DNA of 64,000 nt from an uncultured bacterium (GTDB taxonomy: Bacteria; Bacillota; Clostridia; Oscillospirales; Oscillospiraceae), in the NCBI GenBank assembly GCA_947643715.1, contig CANRXB010000001.1, positions 52,397-116,396 on the forward strand, read 5' to 3'. Every line of letters starts with the position of its first letter. Position 1 is the stretch's first letter. The position numbers were made by a program, and so were the translations under genes. The notes beneath the pieces are model-generated. The model saw only the letters and a program-made list of their open reading frames with translations. It made no database searches and was not told the origin of the DNA. This document shows, piece by piece, positions 42,697 through 51,990 of this stretch.

Positions 42697-42743
42697 AAGG
42701 ACGGCCCTCCGCTCCCCGACAGATCGCCTATCCCGGAAAAGTC

Positions 42744-42835
42744 AAAGAGCAAGGCAGACCATCATGGTCTGCCTTGCTCTTTTCATGCCGTGCGGTCGGC
42801 TGTGACGCTTTCAGGAAACGTGCCTGTGGGAAAGC
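42744..42835. repeat. Intergenic element R2: strong terminator plus conserved arm
   Basis: An 18-bp perfect stem (42744-42761 with 42765-42782) works as terminator for the kinase gene and, on the minus strand, for cardiolipin synthase. It is followed by an arm similar to element R1 at 33000-33045: TTTTCAT, then TGACGC (42803-42808), TTTCAGGAAA, CCTGTGGGAAA. The 105 bp from 42836 to 42940 hold no gene that I can support. Confidence 0.5.
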
Positions 42836-42940
42836 GCGGCGGATGGCCCCTGACCTCTCGTTTTCTGACGATCCGAGATCCCAAATATGACCGGCCTGAA
42901 CACGGCATATACGCCATCCCGTTTTGCCGCCCCGGCTCGA

Positions 42941-44488
42941 TCACAGCAGGGGCGCGAACAGCCGCAGCAGGTCCCGCAGCAGCCGGTGGGGCAGAGAGAT
43001 GGACCGGCAGTCCTCCAGCGTGACCATGAGGCTCTTGGTCTGGGTATCCAGGAAGTCGTCCCGGATGGCGGCCACGGAGGGCGTCTCGTACAGCAGCACG
43101 CCGTTCTCAAAGTGGAGGAACATGCTGCGGTAATCCAGGTTCACCGTGCCTACGGTGGCAAAGCGGTCGTCCACCACGAAGTTCTTGCTGTGGATGAACC
43201 CCGGCTCATACTCGAACACCTGCACCCCTGCCTCCAACAGCTCCTCATAATGGGAACGGGTCATCTCGAACACCGTCTTTTTGTCGGGGATGTGGGGGGT
43301 GATGATGCGCACATCGACCCCGGACTTGGCGGCATTCGTCAATGCCATGGTGAGGGAGTAGTCGATGACCAGATACGGGGTGGTGATATACACATACCGT
43401 TTGGCCCGGTAGATGAGGTTCAGGTACACCGACTGTCCCACCGGCTCGTTGTCCCAGGGGCAGTCGTGGTAGGGCTGGACATAGCCTGTGGTGCCGCCCT
43501 GGGCCGGTTCTGGGCGGAAGGGGGTGAAGTGCTCCTCCTCGCTGTGGGTGAAGTCCCACATGGCCAGGAAGGACACCGCCATGGACCACACCGCGTCCCC
43601 CTCCAGGCGAATGGCCGAGTCCTTCCAATGGCCGAACCGGGGCTTGACGTTGATATATTCGTCCGCCATGTTGATGCCGCCGGTGAACGCCACCCGGCCG
43701 TCCACGATCATATACTTCCGGTGGTCCCGGTTGTTCTGCCGCAGGGACACCACCGGCACGAAGCGGTTGAACACCCGGCAGTGGACCCCCAGCTTCTCCA
43801 GCCTGGCAGGATAGTCTCCGGGCAGGGTGGAGATGGAGCCGATATCGTCATAGATGACCCGGACCTCCACCCCTTTGGCCGACTTTTCCCGCAAGATGTC
43901 CAGCACCGAGTTCCACAGCTTGCCTTCCTCGATGATGAAGTATTCGATGAAGATGTAGTGCTGCGCCCCCCGCAGGGCCTCCAGGATGTCGTCATAGCAG
44001 TTGTCGCCCAGGGGATAGTATTTGGTGCGGGTGTTGCCGTACACAGGGCAGTGGGTGGTCTGCTCCAGGTAATGGGCCATGCGGGCGGCATCCCCGCCCA
44101 GCAGCTCCCCCAGGAAGGCGGACCGGCCGCACTCGCTGTCCAGATTCTTGCGGATCTTCCGCTCCATGGAGCGCAGCCGCCGCTGGTTGAACGCGGACAG
44201 GTGGTTGCCCCCCAGCAGCAGATAGGCCAGGGAGCCGAAGGGCATCAGCCCCAGCACGATGATGAGCCAGCCGATCTTGTAGCCGGGGTTGCTCTTGTTT
44301 CCTACGATCCACATGGCGGCCAGCACCGACAGCACCAGGAACAGCCACTCCACCATGTCGTGGTAGGCGCTGTCCCGCAATACGACCAGCCCCGCGCCAT
44401 ACAGGACGATCTGCGCGATGATGAGCACCGCCACGATGCCCATGCGGTGGAACAGCAGCTTTCCGAACTTACTCAGGAACTTTTGCAT
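42941..44488 (-). CDS. cls: Cardiolipin synthase
   Basis: 515 aa from ATG 44488, with GAGGAGA upstream. Two to three N-terminal membrane helices are followed by two phospholipase-D motifs, HRKYMIVDG (about residue 240) and HSKNFVVDD (about 435), each with the HxKxxxxD core. It condenses two phosphatidylglycerols into cardiolipin in the membrane. Length and WLIIVLGLMPFGSLAYLLLGG match the bacterial ClsA type. The gene starts 24 bp after dnaE and may be the last gene of the murB-dnaE transcript. Confidence 0.93.
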   Translation of the reverse strand: MQKFLSKFGKLLFHRMGIVAVLIIAQIVLYGAGLVVLRDSAYHDMVEWLFLVLSVLAAMWIVGNKSNPGYKIGWLIIVLGLMPFGSLAYLLLGGNHLSAFNQRRLRSMERKIRKNLDSECGRSAFLGELLGGDAARMAHYLEQTTHCPVYGNTRTKYYPLGDNCYDDILEALRGAQHYIFIEYFIIEEGKLWNSVLDILREKSAKGVEVRVIYDDIGSISTLPGDYPARLEKLGVHCRVFNRFVPVVSLRQNNRDHRKYMIVDGRVAFTGGINMADEYINVKPRFGHWKDSAIRLEGDAVWSMAVSFLAMWDFTHSEEEHFTPFRPEPAQGGTTGYVQPYHDCPWDNEPVGQSVYLNLIYRAKRYVYITTPYLVIDYSLTMALTNAAKSGVDVRIITPHIPDKKTVFEMTRSHYEELLEAGVQVFEYEPGFIHSKNFVVDDRFATVGTVNLDYRSMFLHFENGVLLYETPSVAAIRDDFLDTQTKSLMVTLEDCRSISLPHRLLRDLLRLFAPLL

Positions 44489-44512
44489 AACGTCTCCTCG
44501 GATATTCTGTAC

Positions 44513-47500
44513 CTACTTCGCTTTCAGGACGACGTTCTCTTCCCCGAGGACCTCCCGCAACTCGGCCAGCAGGGCCTCGTGCTGTAGGCAATGGGTCTGG
44601 AGCCGTCTCCGGCTGTCCGACAGATAGACGATGGCCGACGCTTCCCCGGGGAACATGCTCAGCAGCTTCTTCAGCCAAGAGAAGCGTTCGCCGCCATCGG
44701 GCAGCTTGATCCACAATACCTGCTCCCCCTCGGGGACGGGCTCCGCGCCCTTGTCCGACAAGGGCATCACCCGGTCCACCATGAGCTGCGGCGCCTTTTC
44801 GTCCCGGACGGACACCTTGCCCGTCACCACCACCGGGAGGTTCACCTTCAGATAGGCGCCGCTCTCGGTGAGGGTGCGGGAGAAGGCCATCAGCTCGATG
44901 GCCCCGCTGGCGTCCTCCAGCATGACATAGGCCATCAGGGAATTGTTCTTGGTGGTCTTGGTGCGTACCGAGGCCACTACCCCCGCCAGGGTGACCCGCG
45001 CCCCGTCGCCATAGGGAGAAGGGGCGTCCTGCTCGCCGCTGCCCGCCATCACGGCAGCGACCGGGACCGCGCCGTACCGCACGGCCTGCCGCCGGTACTC
45101 GTCCATGGGGTGGCCGGACAGGTAGAGCCCGGTGGTCTCCTTCTCCATGGCCATCAGTTCCGCAGGGGAGAACTCCGGGATGTCGGGGAGGGGCACCACC
45201 GGCACGGACGCGGTCTCTCCGCCGCCGCCGAACAGATCGAACTGGCCCTCCAGGTTCTTCTTCCGGTCCCTGGCGATGGCGTCCACCACCTGCTCGTACA
45301 CCTTCAAGAGCTGGGAACGGCGGCAGCCCATGCTGTCGAAGGAACCGGAACGGATGAGGCTGTCCAGTACCCGCTTGTTGATGTCGCAGTCATACATGCG
45401 GGAACAGAACGCCGGGAAGGACACGAAGGGCCCGTCCTTCTCCCGCTCGGCCAGCACGGCGTTGGTGAAGCCCATCCCCACGCCCTTCAGCGCGGCCAGA
45501 CCGAAGCGGATGTTCCCCCCGGACACGGTGAACGCCGCGCCGGACTCGTTGATGTCCGGCGGCAGCAGGACGATGCCGTTCTCCCTGCACTCGGCGATAT
45601 ATTCCGCCACCTTGTCCTGGGAGTCCAATACGGAGGTGAGCAGCGCCGCCATATACTCCCGGGGATAGCGGCGCTTGAACCACGCCGTCTGATAGGCCAC
45701 GATGGCATAGGCCAGGGAATGGGACTTGTTGAAGGCGTAGTGGGCGAAATCGTTAATCTCATCGTAGATGGACTGGGCCACCGCTTCGGGGATGCCGTTG
45801 GCCTCACACCCGGCGATGTTCCGGGCAGGGTCTCCGTGGATGAACGTCCCCCGTTCCCGCTGCACGTCCTTCTCCTTCTTCTTGCTCATGGCCCGGCGCA
45901 CCATGTCCGCCTGGCCCAGCGAATAGCCCGCCAGCTTGCGGAAGATCTCGATGACCTGCTCCTGGTAGACGATGCAGCCGTAGGTGTTGGACAAGATCGG
46001 CTCCAGGGCGGGGTGTTTGTAGGTGACCAGCTTCGGATCCTGGGCACAGGCCAGGAACTTGGGGATGGAGTCCATGGGCCCGGGGCGGTACAGGGCGATG
46101 ATGGCGCAGATGTCCTCGATGCTCTTCGGCTTGAGGCCCACGCACACGCCGGTCATCCCCGCCGATTCCATCTGGAACACGCCGGAGGTGCGCCCGTCGG
46201 ACAGCATCCGGTAGACCTCCTGGTCGTCGTCGGGGATGTCCTCCAGCCGGAAGCCGGGGCGCTGCTTCTGCACCATCTTCACCGCGTCGTCCAGCACGGT
46301 GAGGTTGCGCAGGCCCAAAAAGTCCATCTTCAGCAGGCCGAGCTCCTCGATGGTGGTCATGGTGTACTGGGTCACCGGCTGGCCGTCGTTGGTGGCCAGC
46401 GGGACGTACTCGTACACCGGGCGGCGGGTGATCACCACCCCCGCGGCATGGGTGGAGGCGTTGCGGGGCATCCCCTCGATCTTCCGGGCCATGTCCACCA
46501 GTTCCTTCACCCGTTCGTCCCCGTTGTAGAGGTCGGACAGCCCCTTGGACAGCACCAGCGCCTTGTCCAGCGTCATCTTGGGGTCGAACGGCACCTGCTT
46601 GGCGATCTTGTCCACCTCGGCGTAAGGCAGGTTCAGCACCCGCCCCACGTCCCGGATGGCCGCCTTGGCCTTCATGGTGCCGAAGGTGACGATCTGTACC
46701 ACGTGGTCCTCGCCATATTTCCGGGAAACGTAGTCGATCACCTCCTGCCGCCGCCGGATGCAGAAGTCGATGTCGATATCCGGCATGGTCACCCGCTCGG
46801 GGTTGAGGAAACGTTCGAAGATGAGGGAGTATTTGATGGGATCCACGTCGGTGATGCGCAGGCAATAGGCCACCATGGACCCCGCTCCGGAACCGCGGCC
46901 CGGCCCCACCGGGATGCCCTCCCCTTTGGCGTAGCCGATGAAGTCGGACACGATGAGGAAATAGTCCACGAACCCCATCTGCCGGATGACCCCCATCTCC
47001 ATGCGCAGCCGGGCCTCGAGCTCCTCCCCGCCGCCCGGGTAGCGCTGGGCGAAGCCCTGCCGGCACAGCTTCTCGAAATAGGCGTCCCCGTCCGTCTCCC
47101 CCGCCGGGAGCTTGAACTCCGGCAGATGATACGTGCCGAACTGGAACTCCACGTCGCAGGCGTCCACGATCTTCTGGGTGTTGTCGATGGCCTCGGGACA
47201 ATTGGGGAAGAGGGAGCGCATCTCCTCCTCGCTCTTGACGTAGAACTCCTGGGTCTCGAACCGCATCCGGTCCGTGTCCTCCACCAGCTTGTTCATCTGG
47301 ACGCACATGAGCACGTCCTGCATGGCCGCGTCCTCCCGGGCCAGGTAATGGCAGTCGTTGGTGGCCACCAAGGGGATGCCGGTGTCCCGGCTCAGCCGCA
47401 GGATGCCGGCGATGACCGCCTGCTGCGCCGGGATGCCGTGGTCCTGGATCTCCAGATAATAGCCGTCCTCCCCGAACAGCTCCCGCATCTCCAGGGCGTG

Positions 47501-47968
47501 GGCCTTCGCCCCCTCATAGTCGCCGTTGTTCAGGCGGCGGGGGATCTCCCCGGCCAGACAGGCGGACAGGGCGATGAGCCCCTCGCTATGGGCCCTCAGC
47601 AGGTCCATGTCGATGCGGGGCTTGATGTAGAACCCCTCGGTGAACGACATGGAGACCATATAGCTCAGGTTGCGGTAGCCCGTCTCGTTCCGGCACAGCA
47701 GCACCAGATGCCGGGCCGAGCCGTCCAGCTCGTGGACCCGGTCGAAACGGGTGCGCGGGGCCACATATACCTCGCACCCGATGACGGGCTTCACCCCCGC
47801 CGCTTTACATGCCCGGTAGAAATCGATGACGCCGTACATCACGCCATGGTCGGTGATGGCCACGGCAGACTGGCCCAGCGCCTTCACCCGGTCCACCAAC
47901 TGGTGGATGCGGCAGGCGCCGTCCAGGAGAGAATATTCCGTATGCAGATGCAGATGGGTAAAGGCCAT
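44513..47968 (-). CDS. dnaE: DNA polymerase III subunit alpha, DnaE type
   Basis: 1151 aa from ATG 47968 (MAFTHLHLHTEYS), chosen for GAGGTGA upstream; a GTG 9 nt earlier is inside that site. The PHP domain (1-270) opens with HLHLHTEYSLLDG. The polymerase palm has GPGRGSGAGS and PDIDIDFCIRRR with the catalytic aspartates. Finger and beta-binding parts follow, then an OB-fold region (VTLAGVVASVRTKTTKN). It is the DnaE form, lacking the PolC exonuclease insert. It replicates or extends primers together with PolC in most Firmicutes. Confidence 0.96.
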   Translation of the reverse strand: MAFTHLHLHTEYSLLDGACRIHQLVDRVKALGQSAVAITDHGVMYGVIDFYRACKAAGVKPVIGCEVYVAPRTRFDRVHELDGSARHLVLLCRNETGYRNLSYMVSMSFTEGFYIKPRIDMDLLRAHSEGLIALSACLAGEIPRRLNNGDYEGAKAHALEMRELFGEDGYYLEIQDHGIPAQQAVIAGILRLSRDTGIPLVATNDCHYLAREDAAMQDVLMCVQMNKLVEDTDRMRFETQEFYVKSEEEMRSLFPNCPEAIDNTQKIVDACDVEFQFGTYHLPEFKLPAGETDGDAYFEKLCRQGFAQRYPGGGEELEARLRMEMGVIRQMGFVDYFLIVSDFIGYAKGEGIPVGPGRGSGAGSMVAYCLRITDVDPIKYSLIFERFLNPERVTMPDIDIDFCIRRRQEVIDYVSRKYGEDHVVQIVTFGTMKAKAAIRDVGRVLNLPYAEVDKIAKQVPFDPKMTLDKALVLSKGLSDLYNGDERVKELVDMARKIEGMPRNASTHAAGVVITRRPVYEYVPLATNDGQPVTQYTMTTIEELGLLKMDFLGLRNLTVLDDAVKMVQKQRPGFRLEDIPDDDQEVYRMLSDGRTSGVFQMESAGMTGVCVGLKPKSIEDICAIIALYRPGPMDSIPKFLACAQDPKLVTYKHPALEPILSNTYGCIVYQEQVIEIFRKLAGYSLGQADMVRRAMSKKKEKDVQRERGTFIHGDPARNIAGCEANGIPEAVAQSIYDEINDFAHYAFNKSHSLAYAIVAYQTAWFKRRYPREYMAALLTSVLDSQDKVAEYIAECRENGIVLLPPDINESGAAFTVSGGNIRFGLAALKGVGMGFTNAVLAEREKDGPFVSFPAFCSRMYDCDINKRVLDSLIRSGSFDSMGCRRSQLLKVYEQVVDAIARDRKKNLEGQFDLFGGGGETASVPVVPLPDIPEFSPAELMAMEKETTGLYLSGHPMDEYRRQAVRYGAVPVAAVMAGSGEQDAPSPYGDGARVTLAGVVASVRTKTTKNNSLMAYVMLEDASGAIELMAFSRTLTESGAYLKVNLPVVVTGKVSVRDEKAPQLMVDRVMPLSDKGAEPVPEGEQVLWIKLPDGGERFSWLKKLLSMFPGEASAIVYLSDSRRRLQTHCLQHEALLAELREVLGEENVVLKAK

Positions 47969-48038
47969 CGCGGTCACCTCTATCTTTCTATCGTATCGCC
48001 GCTTTGCCGCGTCTGCCGTCTCGCGGCGTCCGGCCGCC

Positions 48039-48944
48039 TCAGGACGGCCCGGCGCCCCCCGCCAGCTCCATGAGCTTGCGCATCCGGTGGTTGAAGGCAG
48101 ACTTGCTCACCGCCGGCTCGCACAGCGCCGCGAGCTGGCTCAGGTTCAGCTCCGGGTTCTCCGCCCTAAGCCGCGCCGCCTCCCGGAGCTTGTCCGGCAG
48201 GCCGTCCAGCCGCCCCGACTCCCGCAGCCGCCGGATGGCGCTGAGCTGTTCCCGCGCCGCCGCCACCGTCTTGTCCAGGTTGGCGCTGTCGCAGTTCACC
48301 TGACGGTTGACGCTGCCGCGCAGGTCCCGCTCCAGCTTGGCGTTCATCACCGCCATGGCGGACACCGGGGCCCCCAGGAAGGTGAGCAGATCCTCGATGT
48401 GGTCGCATTGCTTGAAATAGATCACGAAGTTCCCCTTGCGGGCCGTCTCCTTCGGGGCGAACCCCGCCTCCCGCAGCAGGGCGGGGAGCTCCCGCCCCAC
48501 ATGGTAGTGGGAGGTGGCCAGCTCCAGATGGTAGCTCTTCATGGGGTCCGTGACCGACCCCCCCGCCAGGAACGCCCCGCGCAGGAACGCCTCCCGGCAG
48601 TGGTCCTCCTCCAGCAAGGCCAGGTTGATGTGCAGGGACATCGAGGCCCCCCACTCCAGGGCCAGCGCATCGAAGATGCCGCGCAGCTTGGCCTGATCTT
48701 CGATGAGGAAGGCCCCCTTCCCCTCCCCCGCTTCCGGGAGCTGGTCGAAGGACAGCTTGAACGCCCGGCGGAACAGCACCGGCAAGCGCTCCTTGAGCGC
48801 GCCGCACTCGGTGACGATCTTCACCTGGCGGCTGTGGAACGCCCCGCAGAACAGCAGCACGCCATAGGCTTCCGCCTGGGCGCAGCAGCGCCGGCCCACC
48901 TCCGGACGGCACAGCTCCTGTTTCACGTCGGCGGAAAAGGCCAC
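48039..48944 (-). CDS. whiA: WhiA family DNA-binding protein
   Basis: 301 aa from GTG 48944, because AGGAGGG sits 6 nt before it but directly against ATG 48950; ATG remains possible. The N-terminal half is a LAGLIDADG-homing-endonuclease-like fold without catalysis (FLRGAFLAGGSVTDP, SYHLELATSH). The C-terminal half is a helix-turn-helix (NLDKTVAAAREQ, LSQLAALCEPAVSKSAFNHRMRKL). In Gram-positives it acts in cell division control or sporulation. It lies after yvcK in the conserved rapZ-yvcK-whiA order. Confidence 0.95.
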   Translation of the reverse strand: MAFSADVKQELCRPEVGRRCCAQAEAYGVLLFCGAFHSRQVKIVTECGALKERLPVLFRRAFKLSFDQLPEAGEGKGAFLIEDQAKLRGIFDALALEWGASMSLHINLALLEEDHCREAFLRGAFLAGGSVTDPMKSYHLELATSHYHVGRELPALLREAGFAPKETARKGNFVIYFKQCDHIEDLLTFLGAPVSAMAVMNAKLERDLRGSVNRQVNCDSANLDKTVAAAREQLSAIRRLRESGRLDGLPDKLREAARLRAENPELNLSQLAALCEPAVSKSAFNHRMRKLMELAGGAGPS

Positions 48945-48958
48945 GCTCATCCCTCCTG

Positions 48959-49963
48959 TCAAAAGATCTTCGTGTCCGCCCGCTGTTGGTAGAGGTCCAC
49001 CACCGCCTGGGCCACCTTCACCCCGGAATGCCGGGCATAGCCACATCCCATGTCCATCAGGGGGCGGTACACCACCTCCGCTCCCAGCAGCTCCACCTCC
49101 CCGGGATCCACCTGCATGGGCTCCGCATCCTCGGCGGAATAGCGCGCCAGGAGTTCCGGGCCGATCGGGTCGGAGCTGCACAGGCACAGATCCACCAGGC
49201 CCGGCCCGCCGTGCTCCAGCAGCGCGGCCACATGGTCCTGGGCGGTCATGCCCTCGGTCTCGCCGTCCTGGGTCATGATGTTGCAGACATAGATCTTCAG
49301 CGCCGCGCTCTCCGCGACGGCCTCGGACACCCCGTCCACCAACAGATTGGGGATGACGCTGGTGTAGAGGCTGCCCGGCCCCAGCAAGATCACCTCGGCG
49401 TTCCGGATGGCCTCCACCGCCGCGGGCAGGGCGGGCGTATGTTCCGGCAGCAAGCGCACATGGTGGATACGGCAGTTCTGCTCCTTCTTGGCGGCGGAGA
49501 TCTTGGATTCTCCCCGCACGCTGGCGCCGTTCTCGAACGTGGCCTCCAATTGGACGCTGTCGTTGGTCACCGGCAGGATGCGCCCGGCGATCGCCAGCAC
49601 CTCGCTCATCCGGGCCACCGCCTGGTCGAACGAGTCGGAGATGCCGTCCAGCGCCGCCAGCAGCAGGTTGCCGAACGCCTGCCCCGCCAGCCGCCCGTCG
49701 GGGAACCGGTAGGCCAGCAGCCGCTGCATCAGCGATTCCGTGTCCGCCAGGGCCTCCATGCAGTTCCGGATGTCGCCGGGCGGGGGCATCCCCAGATCCT
49801 CCCGGAGCACACCGGAGCCGCCGCCGTCGTCCGCCACTGTGACGATGGCGGTCAGGTCGTCGGTATAGAGCTTCAGCCCCCGCAGGATGGCGGACAGCCC
49901 GTGGCCACCGCCCAGGGCCACGATAGCGGGGCCGCGATGTCGTCTCAGTTCGCCCATGCTCAT
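48959..49963 (-). CDS. yvcK: YvcK/CofD-like gluconeogenesis factor
   Basis: 334 aa, overlapping the rapZ stop by 4 bases. Family motifs: IVALGGGHGLSAILRGLK, VTVADDGGGSGVLR, MPPPGDIRNCM, ILPVTNDSVQLEA, LGPGSLYTSVIPNLL. YvcK binds UDP-sugars and is needed for growth on gluconeogenic carbon and for cell-wall homeostasis in Bacillus. The location between rapZ and whiA is the standard Firmicute arrangement. Confidence 0.96.
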   Translation of the reverse strand: MSMGELRRHRGPAIVALGGGHGLSAILRGLKLYTDDLTAIVTVADDGGGSGVLREDLGMPPPGDIRNCMEALADTESLMQRLLAYRFPDGRLAGQAFGNLLLAALDGISDSFDQAVARMSEVLAIAGRILPVTNDSVQLEATFENGASVRGESKISAAKKEQNCRIHHVRLLPEHTPALPAAVEAIRNAEVILLGPGSLYTSVIPNLLVDGVSEAVAESAALKIYVCNIMTQDGETEGMTAQDHVAALLEHGGPGLVDLCLCSSDPIGPELLARYSAEDAEPMQVDPGEVELLGAEVVYRPLMDMGCGYARHSGVKVAQAVVDLYQQRADTKIF

Positions 49964-50823
49964 GCCCTCGTCATGTCCCGGTGGGTCTCACCGGCGGCAT
50001 AGCCCAGGCTCTGGATATACTCCGCCAGAGCGTGGGTCACCGCCACCGAGCGGTGGCGCCCCCCGGTACAGCCCACAGCGACCACCAGGGCGCTCTTGCC
50101 CTCCTCTACGAAGTGGGGCAGCAGGAAGTCCATCAGCCCGCGCAGATGCCCCATCAGCTCCTGCGCGGTGGGGCTCCCGAACACGTAGTCCGCCACCCCG
50201 GCGTCCAGCCCGGTCTGGGGCCGGAGCTGCTCCACATAAAAGGGGTTGGGGAGGAACCGCACGTCGAACACCAGATCCGCCTCCAGCGGGATGCCGTATT
50301 TGAAGCCGAACGAGGTGACGGTCACGCTCATCTCGTTGGCCCGCTTGCGATAGGGCGCGAACATGTCCAGCACCTGCCCCCGCAGCTTGCGCACCGGCAG
50401 AGCGGTGGTGGTGATCACATAGTCCGCCCTGGCCTTCACGGGCTCCATCACCACCCGCTCATGCTCCACCGCTTGGGCCAGGCTGTCCATCTCCTCCATG
50501 AGCGGGTGGCTGCGGCGGGTCTCCTTATAACGCTTGATGATGGCCGCGTCGTCCGCGTCCACGAACAGCACCTTATGGTGGAACTCCATGGCCTTCAGCG
50601 CGTCCATAGCCTCGAACAGATCGTCGAAGTTCTCCCCGCCCCTGATGTCGCACACCATGGCGACCCGCTCATAGCTCCCGGCGCCCGCCAAACAGACCTC
50701 GGCGAACTTAGGGATGAGTATCGGGGGCAGATTGTCCACGCAAAAATAGCCGCTGTCCTCCAGAATGGACATGACGGTGGACTTGCCCGCTCCGGACAGC
50801 CCAGACACGATCAGAAATTCCAT
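49960..50823 (-). CDS. rapZ: RNase adapter RapZ/YvcJ
   Basis: 287 aa from ATG 50823 with AGGAGG 7 nt upstream, inside the end of murB (13-bp overlap). The N-terminal ATP/GTP-binding site is GLSGAGKST. The C-terminal part contains CTGGRHRSVAVTHALAE. In Bacillus YvcJ is a nucleotide-binding protein affecting competence; in E. coli RapZ directs GlmZ decay. The role in this lineage is not certain, but genomic linkage to wall genes (murB, yvcK) is constant. Confidence 0.95.
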   Translation of the reverse strand: MEFLIVSGLSGAGKSTVMSILEDSGYFCVDNLPPILIPKFAEVCLAGAGSYERVAMVCDIRGGENFDDLFEAMDALKAMEFHHKVLFVDADDAAIIKRYKETRRSHPLMEEMDSLAQAVEHERVVMEPVKARADYVITTTALPVRKLRGQVLDMFAPYRKRANEMSVTVTSFGFKYGIPLEADLVFDVRFLPNPFYVEQLRPQTGLDAGVADYVFGSPTAQELMGHLRGLMDFLLPHFVEEGKSALVVAVGCTGGRHRSVAVTHALAEYIQSLGYAAGETHRDMTRA

Positions 50824-51755
50824 CCTTCTCCCTCCTTTCCCAAATAACGCACCTCAGGCTCCAGGGCGACGCCGGTCTCTTTGAACACCCGTTCCCGCAC
50901 CTGCTCCATCAGCTCCACGATGTCCTTACAGGTCGCCCCTCCGGTGTTGATCAGGAAGCCGGCGTGTTTCTCCGAGACCTGGGCGCCCCCCACCCGCAGC
51001 CCCTTCAGCCCGCAGCCGTCGATGAGGGCGGCCGCGAAGTGGCCCGCCGGGCGCTTGAAGGTGGACCCGGCGCTGGGATGCTCCAGCGGCTGCTTCGCCC
51101 TTCGCCTGGCGGCGAGATCCTCCATCTTCGCCTCGATCTCCGCCGGGTCGCCCGGGTCGAGGGTGAAGTACGCCCGCAGGATGAAGCTGTCCTGCTCCTG
51201 GAAGATGCTGTGGCGATAGGAGAACTGAGGATCGACACACTGCTCCTGGACGGGCTCCTCCAAGGGCAGGCCCACAGCGGAGACTCTGGTCACCACTTGG
51301 CTCATCTCTCCCCCATAAGCTCCGGCGTTCATGTACACCCCGCCCCCCACGCTGCCGGGGATGCCTTGGGCGAATTCCAGCCCCGTCAAGCCGTGTTCCA
51401 ACGCGAAACCGGCCAGCCGCGCCATGGAGACGCCGCTCCCGGCCACGATCGTGCGGCCCTCCTCCAGCTCCAGCCGGCCGAGACCGCTGTATGCTTTGAG
51501 CACCAACAGATCGGCCCCTTGGTCGGACACCAGCAGGTCAGTGCCCCGGCCCATGAAGAAGGGACGCACGCCGAACTCCAGCACGGCCACGGCCAGCGTC
51601 TGCTGTACCTCCTCCTCGTCCTTGGGCAAGGCCATCACGGGGACCGGCCCGCCCACCTGGAAGGAGGTGTGGCGGCTCATGGGTTCGTCCCGGCGCAGCT
51701 CCAGAGATGGGACCTTCGTCCGCAGACGGTCATATAAAGCGTTCCAGTTCGTCAT
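50811..51755 (-). CDS. murB: UDP-N-acetylenolpyruvoylglucosamine reductase
   Basis: 314 aa from ATG 51755 with AGGAGGT upstream. FAD-binding motifs VLEFGVRPFFMGRGTDLLVSD (read with breaks) and TGLEFAQGIPGSVGGGVYMNAGAYGGE are clear, and the substrate-side Tyr/Ser/Glu positions appear in FSYRHSIFQE, PSAGSTFKRP and HAGFLINTGGAT. Ser in AGSTF marks the proton donor of the type IIb form. It makes UDP-MurNAc for peptidoglycan. It is the first gene of the murB-rapZ-yvcK-whiA-dnaE(-cls) run. Confidence 0.96.
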   Translation of the reverse strand: MTNWNALYDRLRTKVPSLELRRDEPMSRHTSFQVGGPVPVMALPKDEEEVQQTLAVAVLEFGVRPFFMGRGTDLLVSDQGADLLVLKAYSGLGRLELEEGRTIVAGSGVSMARLAGFALEHGLTGLEFAQGIPGSVGGGVYMNAGAYGGEMSQVVTRVSAVGLPLEEPVQEQCVDPQFSYRHSIFQEQDSFILRAYFTLDPGDPAEIEAKMEDLAARRRAKQPLEHPSAGSTFKRPAGHFAAALIDGCGLKGLRVGGAQVSEKHAGFLINTGGATCKDIVELMEQVRERVFKETGVALEPEVRYLGKEGEGWNF

Positions 51756-51790
51756 AGGGACCTCCTGATGGATCGGGTTCATGTCTCGTT

Positions 51791-51819
51791 ATTTTACCAC
51801 GTTTTTCCCGGGAAGAGAA
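51791..51819 (-). promoter_or_regulatory. Possible promoter of the murB operon
   Basis: On the minus strand, TTCTCT (51814-51819), 17 bp, TAAAAT (51791-51796). The -10 is good and the -35 is weak. Confidence 0.45.
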
Positions 51820-51858
51820 TAGCCTTTACAGAAAATTAAAAAGCTGGCGTAAAGCGGT

Positions 51859-51893
51859 GTGCCCGCCGCCCGCCAAAGGCGGACGGCGGGCAC
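51859..51893 (-). terminator. Hairpin after the Cys-rich protein gene
   Basis: A 16-bp GC stem with one mismatch (51859-51874 with 51878-51893). On the minus strand a T-run (CTTTTTAATTTTC) begins about 15 nt later, so termination may be imperfect. Confidence 0.55.
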
Positions 51894-51990
51894 GCTCCGG
51901 ATCGTTGATGCCCGGGCCGCGCATGGCCCGGCAGAGCGGGCGTCGTGCGGCGGGCCCCGTTCGTTTCAGGCGAGCGGGCAGGACCAGGCA

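Noticed and set aside
44591..48073. A 1160-codon open frame on the plus strand opposite dnaE
   Set aside because: It mirrors the dnaE reading frame in GC-rich DNA. The translation is Gly/His/Leu-rich without any domain, and has no ribosome site; dnaE motifs on the other strand are complete.
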